A stretch of DNA of 64,000 nt. Source: Pseudomonadota bacterium. GTDB lineage: Bacteria > Pseudomonadota > Gammaproteobacteria > Burkholderiales > Burkholderiaceae_E. Positions 8,393 to 19,638 of this stretch are shown piece by piece. The translations under genes were made by a program, and so were the position numbers. The stretch lies in contig JAKPAM010000136.1 of NCBI GenBank assembly GCA_029779435.1, positions 1 through 64,000 of the forward strand, in the 5' to 3' direction. The notes under the pieces were generated by a model. The model ran no database searches, was not told the origin of the DNA, and saw only the letters and a list, made by a program, of their open reading frames with translations. Every line of letters starts with the position of its first letter. The stretch's first letter is position 1.

Positions 8393-9190
8393 ATGAAGCG
8401 AGTCGTTTTCAACCAGAAAGGCGGCGTCGGCAAATCGACGATCGCCGTCAACCTCGCCGCGATCGCGGCCTCGCGCGGCAAGCGCACGCTGCTGATCGAT
8501 CTGGACGCGCAGTGCAACGCGACCCAGTACGTGCTCGGCGACGAGCCGATCCAGCCCCGGCACTCGGTCGCCGAGTTCTTCGAGCAGAGCCTGACCTACC
8601 GCTTCTCGAAGCTGGACGTCGACGACTTCGTCCGCAACACGCCGTGGCCCAACCTGGACCTGATGCCCGGCAGCCCGGCGCTGGCCGACCTGCACACCAA
8701 GCTCGAATCACGGTCCAAGTTCAAGACGCTGGCCAAGGCCCTCGACGAACTGTCGCGCTACGAGGAGATCGTCATCGATACGCCGCCGGCGCTGAACTTC
8801 TACACCCGGTCGGCACTGATCGCCGCCGATGGCTGCGTGATCCCGTTCGATTGCGATGACTTCTCGCGCCAGGCGCTGTACAACCTGCTCGATTCGGTCG
8901 AAGAGATCCGCGACGACCACAACGAGCGGCTGCGCATCGAAGGCATCCTGGTCAACCAGTTCCTGCCGCGCGCGAGCCAGCCGACACGCATCGTCCAGGC
9001 GCTGATCGACGAAGGACTGCCGGTGCTCGACGCCAAGCTGTCGGCCTCGGTCAAGATCCGCGAGTCGCACGACGCGTCCAAGCCGATGATCGCCTTCGCA
9101 CCCAACCATAAGCTGACCGAGGAGTTCATCGCGGTGTACGACGAACTCGAACGCAACGCGGCGCGCGCGAAGAAAGCCGGCAAGCACTGA
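8393..9190 (+). CDS. ParA/MinD-like P-loop ATPase, stand-alone
   Basis: 265-residue ParA-type ATPase with the deviant Walker A motif KGGVGKST (residues 9-16), the Walker A' segment LIDLDAQCNATQY and the Walker B IVIDTPPAL. Such proteins position plasmids, chromosomes or cytoplasmic clusters by dynamic binding to DNA. There is no parB, no parS-like repeat and no chemotaxis or carboxysome gene next to it, so the cargo is unknown. It begins 45 bp after the DadA-like gene and converges on spoVR. Confidence 0.85.
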   Translation: MKRVVFNQKGGVGKSTIAVNLAAIAASRGKRTLLIDLDAQCNATQYVLGDEPIQPRHSVAEFFEQSLTYRFSKLDVDDFVRNTPWPNLDLMPGSPALADLHTKLESRSKFKTLAKALDELSRYEEIVIDTPPALNFYTRSALIAADGCVIPFDCDDFSRQALYNLLDSVEEIRDDHNERLRIEGILVNQFLPRASQPTRIVQALIDEGLPVLDAKLSASVKIRESHDASKPMIAFAPNHKLTEEFIAVYDELERNAARAKKAGKH

Positions 9191-9211
9191 TCCGGCTCGG
9201 ATTACCCTCTG

Positions 9212-9229
9212 GCCGGCCCCGCGGCCGGC
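9212..9229. terminator. Hairpin between convergent parA-like gene and spoVR
   Basis: Perfect 7-bp stem gccggcc / ggccggc with loop ccgc, in the 54-bp gap between two convergent genes. No T-tract flanks it, so it is only a candidate factor-assisted or bidirectional terminator. Confidence 0.35.
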
Positions 9230-9244
9230 ACCCCGCTCGCCGGC

Positions 9245-10816
9245 TCAGTCCCTGACCTCGTCGTACCGCACGACGCGCCCATCGTCATCGACGACTTCCA
9301 GCCGCACCTTGAACCCCCACAGTCTCTGCAGATGGCGCAGCACCTCGTGGCGCTCGTCGGTCAACGGCCTGTTGCGATGCAACTGGTGCCGCAACGTCAG
9401 GCTGCGATCGCCGTCGCGCGCGAAGTCGATCACCTGGATGTCCGGCAGCAGGTTGTCGCGGTTGTATTGCTGCGCCAGCAGCTTGCGCACGCGCCGGTAG
9501 CCGTCCTCGTTGTGGATGCTGTCGATGTGCAGCGTTTCGTCATGCTCGTGGTCGGCCACCGCGAACAGGCGGAACTCGCGGATCAGGCGCGGCGACAGGT
9601 ACTGGCCGATGAACGATTCGTCCTTGTAGTTGCGCATCGCGAAGTCCAGCACCTTCAGCCAGTCGCCGCCCGCGATGTCGGGGAACCAGTGGCGGTCCTC
9701 GGCGGTCGGATGCTCGCAGATCCGACGCAGGTCGCTCATCATCGCGAACCCCAGCGCGTACGGATTGATGCCGCCGTAGCCGCGCTCGTCGAACCCGCGC
9801 TGCGTGACGACGTTGGTATGCGATGCCAGCACCTCGAGCATGAACCCGTCGTCGACGAGCCCCTTGTCGTACATGCGGTTCAGGATCGTGTAGTGCCAGA
9901 ACGTGGCCCAGCCCTCGTTCATCACCTTGGTCTGGCTTTGCGGATAGAAGTACTGCGCGATCTTGCGCACGATGCGCGCCAGCTCGCGCTGCCACGGCGC
10001 CAGCTTGGGCGCGTACTTCTCGACGAAGTACAGCAGGTTCTCCTGCGGCTCTTCGGGGAAGCGCCGCGCGCCGGCCTCGCCATCATCGCGCCGCCGCGTC
10101 GGCACCGTGCGCCAGATCTCGTCGTACTGCTTCCACGCGTACGCCTCGCGCTCGCGCATGCGCGCCATCTCCTCGCTCGCCGACAGCGGACGCGGATGCC
10201 GGTAGCGGCTGACGCCGAAGTCCATCAGCGCGTGGCACGCGTCGAGCGTCTCTTCGACCGCCGACAGCCCGTAGCGTTCCTCGCACTCGAACACGTACTT
10301 CCGGGCGAACACCATGTAGTCGATGATCGCGTCCGCGTTCGTCCACTGCTTGAACAGGTAATTGCCCTTGAAGAACGAGTTGTGCCCATAGCTGGCATGC
10401 GCGATCACCAGCGCCTGCAACGGCATCGAGTTCTCTTCCATCAGGTAGGCGATGCACGGATCGGAGTTGATCACGATCTCGTAGGCCAACCCGCGCGCGC
10501 CCTTGCGGTACGCGTGCTCGTTGCGGATGAACTCCTTGCCGAAGCTCCAGTGCGGGTAGCCGATCGGCAGGCCCACCGACGCATAAGCGTCGAGCATCTG
10601 CTCGCTATTGATGACCTCGATCTGGTTCGGATAGCAGTCCAGGCCGAACTCGCCGACGGCGATCTCGCGGATCGCCGCGTCGTACTCGGTAATCAGGTCG
10701 AACGTCCATTCCGGCCCTTGCGAGATCGGCTTGGAGGCCCGCGCGCCGGGGCCGCCGGCGGTCGCCGGCAACGGCGCATCCGACAGGGCGATGACGGTGG
10801 TCGGGTTCTCGGTCAT
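9245..10816 (-). CDS. SpoVR family protein
   Basis: 523-residue protein of the SpoVR family (YcgB in E. coli), a cytoplasmic protein of unclear biochemical function. Family-typical segments include EWTFDLITEYDAAI near the N-terminus, YPHWSFGKEF, INSDPCIAYLMEEN, AHASYGHNSFFKGNYLF and NEGWATFWHYTI. The start is ATG at 10816, preceded by ggagaa seven bases upstream; the frame is open for another 99 codons but that part is unrelated to the family. It is the last gene of a prkA-yeaH-spoVR operon, 20 bp after the VWA gene; this trio is conserved across proteobacteria and linked to stationary phase and nutrient stress. Confidence 0.92.
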   Translation of the reverse strand: MTENPTTVIALSDAPLPATAGGPGARASKPISQGPEWTFDLITEYDAAIREIAVGEFGLDCYPNQIEVINSEQMLDAYASVGLPIGYPHWSFGKEFIRNEHAYRKGARGLAYEIVINSDPCIAYLMEENSMPLQALVIAHASYGHNSFFKGNYLFKQWTNADAIIDYMVFARKYVFECEERYGLSAVEETLDACHALMDFGVSRYRHPRPLSASEEMARMREREAYAWKQYDEIWRTVPTRRRDDGEAGARRFPEEPQENLLYFVEKYAPKLAPWQRELARIVRKIAQYFYPQSQTKVMNEGWATFWHYTILNRMYDKGLVDDGFMLEVLASHTNVVTQRGFDERGYGGINPYALGFAMMSDLRRICEHPTAEDRHWFPDIAGGDWLKVLDFAMRNYKDESFIGQYLSPRLIREFRLFAVADHEHDETLHIDSIHNEDGYRRVRKLLAQQYNRDNLLPDIQVIDFARDGDRSLTLRHQLHRNRPLTDERHEVLRHLQRLWGFKVRLEVVDDDGRVVRYDEVRD

Positions 10817-10836
10817 GGCGTTTCTCCGGCGATCGT

Positions 10837-12228
10837 TCAAGGCGAGCCGACGGCGGCCGCCTTGCTGAACAGACCGCGAAACACGGGATAGATGTCGCGG
10901 CGATCGGAAACCTCGCGCATCGCGAAGTGCCCCGCCTCGATCCGCCGGTAGGCGGCAGATAGCGTCGACAGCCGCGAACGCTCGTCGATCGCCTCGATAT
11001 AAGCGAAGTAGCGCAGCAACGGCAGCAACTGGTCCTGCAGGAAGCCGCGGCTCTTCTCGGGGTCGGCGCCGAACGCGTCGCCGTCCGAGGCCTGCGCGCC
11101 GTAGATGTTCCACAGGTTCGACGGATAACGCTTCTCGATGATCTCGTGCATCAGGTGCAGCGCCGACAGCACGATCGTGCCGCCGGTCTTCGGGTCATGG
11201 AAGAAGCGCTCCTCGTCGACCTCCTCGGCATCGTCGGTATGGCGGATGAACACGACCTCGACCCGCTCGTACTTGCGCGACAGGAACAGGTACAGCAGCG
11301 TGAAGAAGCGCTTGGCCAGGTCCTTCTTGTTCTCGTCCATCGACGCCGACACGTCCATCAGGCAGAACATCACCGCCTGGCTCATCGGCTGCGCGACCTG
11401 GACGCGGTGCCGATAGCGCAGGTCGATCTCGTCGAGGAACGGCACGCGCGCGATGCGCTTGCGCAGCTCGGCGATCTCGAGGTCCACCGCTTCGCGGTCG
11501 ACGTCGGCGCGCGCTTCGATCCGGTCGCCCGGCCGATCGTCGGCGTCGTCCCCGGCCCCTTCGATGGCGCCGTCATGGATCCGCGCGTCGATTCGCTCGT
11601 CGATGCCGGATTCGGCCCCGTGTTCGATCTCGTCATCGCCCCCGCCGGCGACCAGCGCCTCGAGCTGCTCGAGCCGATTGCGCGACGCCGATGTCAACGC
11701 GATCCGCCGCCCCATCGCGTTGCGCAGCGAGCGCGCCACCGACAGATTCACCGGCGAGCCCTGCGGCGTGTAGCCGGCCCGCTGCCATTTGTATTCACGG
11801 ATGTCGCCGACCTGCGTGCGCTCCATGTTGGGCAGCTCGAGGTCGTCGAAGAAGATCTCCATGAACTCCTCGCGCGACAGCGTGAACGTGAAGCCGTCCT
11901 CGCCGTCGCCCTGGCCGCCCTCGTTGCCCTGGCCATCGCCTTCGCCGCCGCCCTCGGGCCGCTTGATCTTGTCGCCGGGCATGAACTTGCGGTTGCCCGG
12001 ATGGACCATTTCACGGTCGCCGCCGGCGCCCTGGCGGAAACTGGGCTCGGAGATGTCCTTGACGGGAATCTTGACCTGCCCGCCGCGCTCCATGTCCTTG
12101 ATCGAGCGGTCGGCGACCATGTCGCTGACGGCCCGCTGGATATGCGCCTTGTAGCGGCGGATGAAGCGCTCGCGATTGACCGCGCTCTTGTTGCGATCGT
12201 TGAGTCGTCGATCGATGATGACTGACAT
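10837..12228 (-). CDS. YeaH/YhbH family (DUF444) VWA-like protein
   Basis: 463-residue member of the YeaH/YhbH family. The start at 12228 gives the canonical N-terminus MSVIIDRRLNDRNKS, which decides it over an upstream in-frame codon. A glycine-rich acidic linker (residues about 110-135) precedes the core, and a von Willebrand A-like fold with the MIDAS-type motif CLMDVSASM lies in the second half. It is translated between prkA and spoVR on the same strand. In E. coli yeaH is co-transcribed with the kinase gene yeaG. Its biochemical role is not known. Confidence 0.92.
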   Translation of the reverse strand: MSVIIDRRLNDRNKSAVNRERFIRRYKAHIQRAVSDMVADRSIKDMERGGQVKIPVKDISEPSFRQGAGGDREMVHPGNRKFMPGDKIKRPEGGGEGDGQGNEGGQGDGEDGFTFTLSREEFMEIFFDDLELPNMERTQVGDIREYKWQRAGYTPQGSPVNLSVARSLRNAMGRRIALTSASRNRLEQLEALVAGGGDDEIEHGAESGIDERIDARIHDGAIEGAGDDADDRPGDRIEARADVDREAVDLEIAELRKRIARVPFLDEIDLRYRHRVQVAQPMSQAVMFCLMDVSASMDENKKDLAKRFFTLLYLFLSRKYERVEVVFIRHTDDAEEVDEERFFHDPKTGGTIVLSALHLMHEIIEKRYPSNLWNIYGAQASDGDAFGADPEKSRGFLQDQLLPLLRYFAYIEAIDERSRLSTLSAAYRRIEAGHFAMREVSDRRDIYPVFRGLFSKAAAVGSP

Positions 12229-12411
12229 TTTCGCCACCTGCCCGCTGGGGGCCGTTCGATCCGGATCGGTCGGAGGGTGCCGGCGCCAGCCCCGCGCCAC
12301 CGCGTCCGGCGACAGCCGCCGCCGGATCGTCCCGGCGGCTGCCGCCCCGCGCTCAGGCGAGCGCGCCCGCGGTCACCGCGAAGGCCGGCGCCGCATACGG
12401 GCGCCCGCCGG

Positions 12412-14334
12412 TCACTGCGACTTGCGCACCCGCAGGTACCACTCGCACAACAGCCGAACCTGCTTCTCGGTATAACCCTTCTCGACCATCCGTGCAACGA
12501 AGCTCTCGTGCTTGTTCCGGTCTTCGGCCGACGCCTTCGCGTTGAACGAGATTACCGGCAGCAGCTCCTCGGTGTTCGAGAACATCTTCTTCTCGATCAC
12601 CTCGCGCAGCTTCTCGTAGCTGGTCCACGCCGGGTTCTTGCCGCCATGGTTGGCCCGCGCCCGCAGCACGAAATTGACGATCTCGTTGCGGAAGTCCTTC
12701 GGATTCGCGATGCCGGCCGGCTTCTCGATCTTCTCGAGCTCGGCGTTCAACTGCGAGCGGTCGAAGCTCTCGCCGGTCTCAGGATCGCGATAGTCCTCGT
12801 CCTGGATCCAGTAATCGGCGTAGGTCACGTACCGGTCGAAGATGTTCTGGCCATACTCGGAGTACGACTCCAGGTAAGCGGTCTGGATCTCCTTGCCGAT
12901 GAACTCCGCGTAGCGCGGCGCCAGGTAACCCTTGATGAAGTCCAGGTACCGGCGCTGCGATTCCTCGGGCAACTGCTCGCGCAGCAGCCGCTGTTCGAGC
13001 ACGTACATCAGGTGCACCGGATTGGCGGCGATCTCGGTCTGGTCATAGTTGAACACCGCCGACAGCACCTTGTAGGCGAAGCGCGTCGACATGCCGTTCA
13101 TGCCTTCGTCGATGCCCGCGAAGTCGCGATACTCCTGAACCGTCTTGGCGTTCGGCTCGATGTCCTTCAGGCTCTCGCCGTCGTAGACGCGCATCTTCGC
13201 GTAGACGCTCGAATTCTCGGGCTCCTTGATCCGCGAAAGCACCGAGAACTGCGCCATCATCTCCAGCGTGCCCGGCGCGCAGGGCGCGGCCGCCAGCGAG
13301 CTGTTGCGCAGCAGCTTGCGGTAGATCTTGACCTCTTCCGACACCTGCAGGCAGTACGGCACCTTGACGATGTAGACGCGATCCAGGAACGCTTCGTTGT
13401 TGCGATTGTTCCGGAAAGCTTGCCATTCGCTCTCGTTCGAGTGCGCCAGGATGACGCCCTGATACGGAATCGCCGAGAAACCTTCGGTGCCCTTGAAGTT
13501 GCCTTCCTGCGTGGCCGTCAACAGCGGATGCAGCATCTTGATCGGCGCCTTGAACATCTCCACGAATTCAAGGAGGCCCTGATTGGTCAGGCACAGACCG
13601 CCGGAATAGCTGTACGCGTCCGGGTCATCCTGCGACAGCGTCTCGAGCTTGCGGATGTCGACCTTGCCGACCAGCGAGCTGATGTCCTGGTTGTTCTCGT
13701 CGCCCGGTTCGGTCTTCGAAATGCCGACCTGCTTGAGCACCGACGGCTGGATCCGCACGACCTTGAACTTCGTGATGTCGCCGTCAAACTCGCGCAGCCG
13801 CTTGACCGCCCACGGGCTCATGATGCCGGTCAGGTAGCGGTGCGGTATGCCGTATTCCTTCTCGAGCGTCTGCCCGTCGCGCTCGGGATGGAACAGGCCC
13901 AGCGGCGATTCGTTGACCGGCGAGCCTTTGAGCGCGTAGATCGGAAAAACTTCCATCAGCGACTTCAGGCGTTCGGCGATCGACGACTTGCCGCCGCCGA
14001 CCGGCCCCAGCAGATACAGCACCTGCTTGCGTTCTTCCAGGCCCTGCGCCGCGTGCTTGAAGTAAGCGACGATCTGCGCGATCGCTTCCTCCATGCCGTA
14101 GAACTCGGCGAACGCCGGATAGCGGCGGATCACCCGGTTGGAGAACAACCGGGACAGCCGCGAATCATTGCGGGTATCGATGATTTCCGGCTCGCCGATG
14201 GCGGCGAGCATGCGTTCGGCGGCGCTGGCATAAGCGAGAGGATCGTTCTTGCACAGCTCGAGGTAATCGAGCAGCGACATTTCCTCGTCGCGTGCCTTGA
14301 CGTACTGTTCCCGATACGTATCGAAGAGATTCAT
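12412..14334 (-). CDS. prkA: PrkA-type serine protein kinase (YeaG)
   Basis: 640 residues, matching E. coli YeaG (644). The N-terminal AAA-like domain has the Walker A GPVGGGKSS and segments such as GLFHPERDGQ and AHSNESEWQAF; the C-terminal part is the PrkA kinase-like domain. ATG 14334 is preceded by ggagga with good spacing and gives the typical N-terminus MNLFDTYREQYVKARDEEM. It heads the minus-strand operon prkA-yeaH-spoVR. In E. coli yeaGH responds to nitrogen starvation through NtrC/sigma-54. A strong sigma-54-like match lies about 327 bp upstream here, although the distance implies a long leader. Confidence 0.93.
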   Translation of the reverse strand: MNLFDTYREQYVKARDEEMSLLDYLELCKNDPLAYASAAERMLAAIGEPEIIDTRNDSRLSRLFSNRVIRRYPAFAEFYGMEEAIAQIVAYFKHAAQGLEERKQVLYLLGPVGGGKSSIAERLKSLMEVFPIYALKGSPVNESPLGLFHPERDGQTLEKEYGIPHRYLTGIMSPWAVKRLREFDGDITKFKVVRIQPSVLKQVGISKTEPGDENNQDISSLVGKVDIRKLETLSQDDPDAYSYSGGLCLTNQGLLEFVEMFKAPIKMLHPLLTATQEGNFKGTEGFSAIPYQGVILAHSNESEWQAFRNNRNNEAFLDRVYIVKVPYCLQVSEEVKIYRKLLRNSSLAAAPCAPGTLEMMAQFSVLSRIKEPENSSVYAKMRVYDGESLKDIEPNAKTVQEYRDFAGIDEGMNGMSTRFAYKVLSAVFNYDQTEIAANPVHLMYVLEQRLLREQLPEESQRRYLDFIKGYLAPRYAEFIGKEIQTAYLESYSEYGQNIFDRYVTYADYWIQDEDYRDPETGESFDRSQLNAELEKIEKPAGIANPKDFRNEIVNFVLRARANHGGKNPAWTSYEKLREVIEKKMFSNTEELLPVISFNAKASAEDRNKHESFVARMVEKGYTEKQVRLLCEWYLRVRKSQ

Positions 14335-15004
14335 GACAGTCCTCCGTAAAGCTGGCTCATGAAAACTCGGAGAATCAGTTGCCGTGTCGATCGACGCCTC
14401 TCGAGCCCACATTCGAGTCGCCGTTCCCACCGCCGTTGATTCCGCCGCGATGCTCTGCTCATGAGCCGAAAACCGCAGCGCTGTTGTACAGACGATGACC
14501 GCATTGGGCGCAGTGGTCAACAGATCGGGTTTCGACACAACACGTCGCGCCATCCATCACGCAACTCTCGCGTTGCTTCATCCATTCGATCGTCGTTATG
14601 CCCACTGCCCGCCTAACCATCCCGCTGCACCGAGTTGAATAGTTGCGACCCTGTTCACTGAGCACGCATCGTGCCAGCCGCATCCACGCGAGGACTCGCG
14701 AACGACCGGCGATCCTTCGTTATCGACCGTTGATCGCCGCGTGGTGGAAACGATCGGCGGTCGACCGCGAGCGACCGGCGCCCACGTCCCGTATCGGCAT
14801 CGGCTGACGCACGCGCGAGGCGTTCCGTCCGAAGCTTTGGCGTTTTCCGGCGACGCGCGATGCCGGCGGCCGAAAATGCCGATGTCCAATCGCGTCGCAT
14901 CCTGCCCAAACGCGGCAATCACCGCCGCCCCCTCCCGCGACCCGCATCGCTCGAACAGGCGATAATGCGAGTTTGTCCCCACCTTCTTTCCGCCGGAATC
15001 CTCA
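14335..15004. other. 670-bp divergent intergenic region between prkA and ettA
   Basis: Contains no supportable gene; short open frames on both strands lack family features. It carries the sigma-54-like site at 14661-14676, the small inverted repeat gcaac/gttgc around 14570-14585, and presumably the unseen promoter for ettA on the plus strand. Composition between about 14460 and 14660 is less GC-rich than the flanking genes, as expected of a regulatory region. Confidence 0.55.
14661..14676 (-). promoter_or_regulatory. Sigma-54-type promoter candidate upstream of prkA
   Basis: On the minus strand the sequence reads TGGCACGATGCGTGCT. Against the sigma-54 consensus TGGCAC-N5-TTGCW it has the full -24 element, the invariant GG and GC dinucleotides at correct spacing, and one mismatch (G for T) in the -12 element. 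It faces prkA. The site is also partly palindromic (gcacg/cgtgc), so chance or another operator is possible. Confidence 0.5.
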
Positions 15005-16666
<1,662 letters not shown>

Positions 16667-16724
16667 TTCCCGCGCGCGTGGGGGCATCCGACCGCCCCGC
16701 GCGCGCTACTCCCGGAGACGATCG

Positions 16725-17138
16725 ATGGACCATTCGGACCAATACCCGGATAAATCCGACACATGGCTGCGCGGCTACGAAGCGCGCTCGCGCGCGCTGG
16801 GCAAGGACTACGTCGACAACGCACTGAACAATGCCGACGACCTGACGCGCGACCTGCAGGACTACCTGACCGAACACGCGTGGGGCGCCTCCTGGGCCCG
16901 CCCCGGCCTGGACTTCCGCACGCGCAGCATGCTGAACCTGGCGATGCTGACGGCGCTGAACCGTCCGCATGAACTCGAAGTGCACCTGCGCGGTGCGCTG
17001 CGCAACGGCGTGACGCGCGACGAGATCAAGGAGATCCTGCTGCACGCGGCCGTGTACTGCGGTGCACCCGCCGCGCTCGACAGCTTCCGCGTCGCGCGCA
17101 AGGTGCTGGCCGAGGCACCGGCGCCGTCGAAGGACTAG
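16725..17138 (+). CDS. Carboxymuconolactone decarboxylase family protein (PcaC-like)
   Basis: 137-residue single-domain AhpD-fold protein close in length and sequence to 4-carboxymuconolactone decarboxylase PcaC, which acts in the protocatechuate branch of the beta-ketoadipate pathway. Family motifs are RPGLDFRTRSMLNLAMLTAL and ILLHAAVYCGAPAALDSFR. The ATG at 16725 follows cggag at eight bases. No other protocatechuate genes are nearby, so a peroxidase-like or other role of this family is possible. It converges on the TonB receptor gene. Confidence 0.8.
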   Translation: MDHSDQYPDKSDTWLRGYEARSRALGKDYVDNALNNADDLTRDLQDYLTEHAWGASWARPGLDFRTRSMLNLAMLTALNRPHELEVHLRGALRNGVTRDEIKEILLHAAVYCGAPAALDSFRVARKVLAEAPAPSKD

Positions 17139-17218
17139 CGCCTCGCTGATCCAACGCGCGGCCCGGCACCCGGGCCCGCACGCGTCCCGGCCCGCGCGCC
17201 GCGCCCGCGCCCGCCGGC

Positions 17219-19450
17219 TCAGAACGCCGTGCGCACCGTCAACGAGAACGTCCGGGGGTCGCCCAGCGCCGAGGTGTTCGACCAGTACACCTTGTCCGCG
17301 ATGTTCTGGACCATCAGGTTGAACGTCGTCGGATAGCCGCCGACGCGGGTCGTGTACCGCAAGCCCGCATCGAACAGCGTGTAGGCCGGCACCACGTCGG
17401 TATTCAGCGCGTTGTTGTATTTCTTGCCGGTGTAGTACGCCCCGCCCGACAGCGACAGTCCCGGCATGCCCGGGAACCGGTATTCGGCATAGACCTTCGC
17501 CATCCGGGCGGCGGCGCCGGTGGGCTTCTTGCCCTCCTGCGCCGGGTCCGACGCCTTCTCGACGCTCAGGTCCATCACCGTGCCGCCGGCGATCAGCGAC
17601 AGGTTGTTCGTCACCCTGCCCGTGAAGGCGACCTCGATCCCCTGATGCACCTGCTTGCCGTCCTGCGACAGCGTCGGCAACGGCGTCGTGTTGATGATGA
17701 ACTGGTTGGCCTTCTCGATCCGGAACAACGCGACGTTGATCAGCGCGCGCTCGTTCAGGCTGTACTTCCCACCCACCTCGTACTGCTTGCTGACGTACGG
17801 GTCGAGAATCTCGTTCTCGTTCAGGTAGGCGGTGCCGACGACGCTCCCCGCTTCCAGGCTCTCGATGTACGTGGCGTAGGTCGTCAACCGCTCGATCGGC
17901 TTGTAGATCAGCGACAGCGTCGGCGTCACCTTCGATTTGTCGTAGTTGGAACCGGTGCGGTAGTTGTATGTCGCCGTGGTCGCGTAGTTGACGCCGACCA
18001 GCGCCGACCACCGCTCGTTGAAGCGGATGTCGTCGCCGATCACGACATTGCGCACTTCGGTCTTCGAGCCCTTGGCCAGCGGCTGCCCCGCCGCCACGGT
18101 GCCCCAGTCGGCCGGCTGCGGGTAGTTGCGGAATTCGTCCAGCGTGATGTCGGCCGGAATCGGGTAGCTTCTCGAGGTCGGCGAGGTATTCCGGATCTTG
18201 TCGACCGCGGTCGAGTACCCGACCGTCAGATTGTGCCGGATCCCCGCGGTGTTGAACCGGGCATCCAGGTACGCGATCGCGCCGAGCTTGTCGTTGCGCT
18301 GATACGCGTAGTCGCCGAACCACGACGTCGCCAGCACCGTGTCGTTCAGATAACGCATCCGCGCATCGCCGCCGGTCTTGCCGACCCGCTCGTAGTACAT
18401 GCCGGTGCGGAACGTGAACACCTCGTTCAGATCCCAGCGAACGTGGCCTTCGACCTTGTTCGACCGGAAATCCTGCTGCAGCCACGGCGGCGTATAGCTG
18501 CGGTTGCGGTGGATGCCGTCGCGGCTGCGGTCGATCTGCTCATTGGTGGCCCAGAAGATGTTGGGCCCAGGAGCCACCGTGGTCTTGTGGCTGAAGCGCA
18601 GGTCGGCGGTGAAGTTGCTCGTCGGCTTGAAGTCGAGCGCCAGGTTGGCGGCCTTGTTCCGCTTGATCTCCTTGCGGCTGGTCTCGCCGTCCTGGTAGAC
18701 GGCGTTGAACCGGTACCCGAAGACGTTGTTGCGATCGAACTGGCCGCCCAGATCGACGTGCCCGAAATACGTCGAACCGCCGTACGAGCCGAACGCCATG
18801 TTCCGCAGGTCGTGCAGCGTGGGGCGCTTGGTCACGTAGTTGACTGCGCCGCCGACCCGTCCGCCGCCGTACAGGAAACCCGTCGCGCCGTTGATGATCT
18901 CGACACGCTCCAACTCCTGCATCGTCGGCACGCCGGCGACGCGGCTGGCGTACGGGATGCCGTTGACGATCGGGTTGTTGACCTGGAACCCGCGGATCGT
19001 CACCCACGGACTGTCCGTCGCATCGCTGGCGATCTTGCCGGTCTCCTGCGTCACGGGGTTCATCTTGAAGAGCTGATCCATGTCCTTGGCATTGGCGTTC
19101 TCGATCAGCTCATTCGACATGATGCTCATCGAGTACGGCGTGTCCTGCAGGTCGCGCTCGCCCCACAGGCCGACGCCGGTGGTCTTCTTCACGACATAGC
19201 CGTCCTCGGCGCTGCCGTTGCGTTCGCGGTCCGCGCTGACGGTGACGGCGGGCAAGGCTCCCGCCGTATCGGATTCGGCCTCGGCGGCGGTGGTCTGCGC
19301 CTGGGCGGCGCCACCGCTGGCCAGAATCGCCAGTGCCAACACGCCTAGCCTGGGCGGGCGGATGACGGCGGGTGGATCTCCGGGGACGGAACGAGCGACG
19401 CTGTCGCGAGCGCGACAGGAAACGCGCGGGACGCGCGGACAAGTAGTCAT
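17219..19450 (-). CDS. TonB-dependent siderophore receptor
   Basis: 743-residue outer-membrane beta-barrel receptor. An N-terminal signal sequence (hydrophobic LGVLALAILASGGAAQAQ) is followed by a plug domain (DTPYSMSIMSNELIEN, WVTIRGFQ, VEIINGATGFLYGGGRVGG) and a long beta-barrel ending in the terminal aromatic signature RTFSLTVRTAF. It should import a ferric siderophore using TonB-ExbBD energy. The start is taken at ATG 19450, preceded by ggag; an upstream in-frame start would add 50 residues before the signal peptide and is unlikely. A Fur-like palindrome upstream suggests iron repression. No siderophore synthesis genes are in the window. Confidence 0.92.
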   Translation of the reverse strand: MTTCPRVPRVSCRARDSVARSVPGDPPAVIRPPRLGVLALAILASGGAAQAQTTAAEAESDTAGALPAVTVSADRERNGSAEDGYVVKKTTGVGLWGERDLQDTPYSMSIMSNELIENANAKDMDQLFKMNPVTQETGKIASDATDSPWVTIRGFQVNNPIVNGIPYASRVAGVPTMQELERVEIINGATGFLYGGGRVGGAVNYVTKRPTLHDLRNMAFGSYGGSTYFGHVDLGGQFDRNNVFGYRFNAVYQDGETSRKEIKRNKAANLALDFKPTSNFTADLRFSHKTTVAPGPNIFWATNEQIDRSRDGIHRNRSYTPPWLQQDFRSNKVEGHVRWDLNEVFTFRTGMYYERVGKTGGDARMRYLNDTVLATSWFGDYAYQRNDKLGAIAYLDARFNTAGIRHNLTVGYSTAVDKIRNTSPTSRSYPIPADITLDEFRNYPQPADWGTVAAGQPLAKGSKTEVRNVVIGDDIRFNERWSALVGVNYATTATYNYRTGSNYDKSKVTPTLSLIYKPIERLTTYATYIESLEAGSVVGTAYLNENEILDPYVSKQYEVGGKYSLNERALINVALFRIEKANQFIINTTPLPTLSQDGKQVHQGIEVAFTGRVTNNLSLIAGGTVMDLSVEKASDPAQEGKKPTGAAARMAKVYAEYRFPGMPGLSLSGGAYYTGKKYNNALNTDVVPAYTLFDAGLRYTTRVGGYPTTFNLMVQNIADKVYWSNTSALGDPRTFSLTVRTAF

Positions 19451-19540
19451 TGGGGGCTCCGATCGATGGCGCAGAAAGACGGCACGAGCGGGCGCCTGCT
19501 CCAGGCGATCCTGACTGCTCGCTGACTGAGTGAGAATATA

Positions 19541-19559
19541 AATAGGAATGCCTATCATT
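19541..19559 (-). promoter_or_regulatory. Fur-box-like palindrome upstream of the TonB receptor
   Basis: On the minus strand AATGATAGGCATTCCTATT agrees with the 19-bp Fur consensus AATGATAATNATTATCATT at 13 of 18 informative positions. Its core atagg/cctat is a perfect inverted repeat. It lies about 90 bp upstream of the receptor start in an AT-rich stretch, a normal place for Fur repression. Confidence 0.55.
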
Positions 19560-19638
19560 CCCAAATATGTACCCACCCGGCACGGGGGTTTCTGATCCAA
19601 TCGGAGGAAACAAACGCCGGGATGCGCCGACGGTCTTG

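Noticed and set aside
12277-14349. A 690-codon plus-strand open frame across prkA
   Set aside because: Antisense to a full-length PrkA match; composition is a shadow of the codon bias of the real gene.
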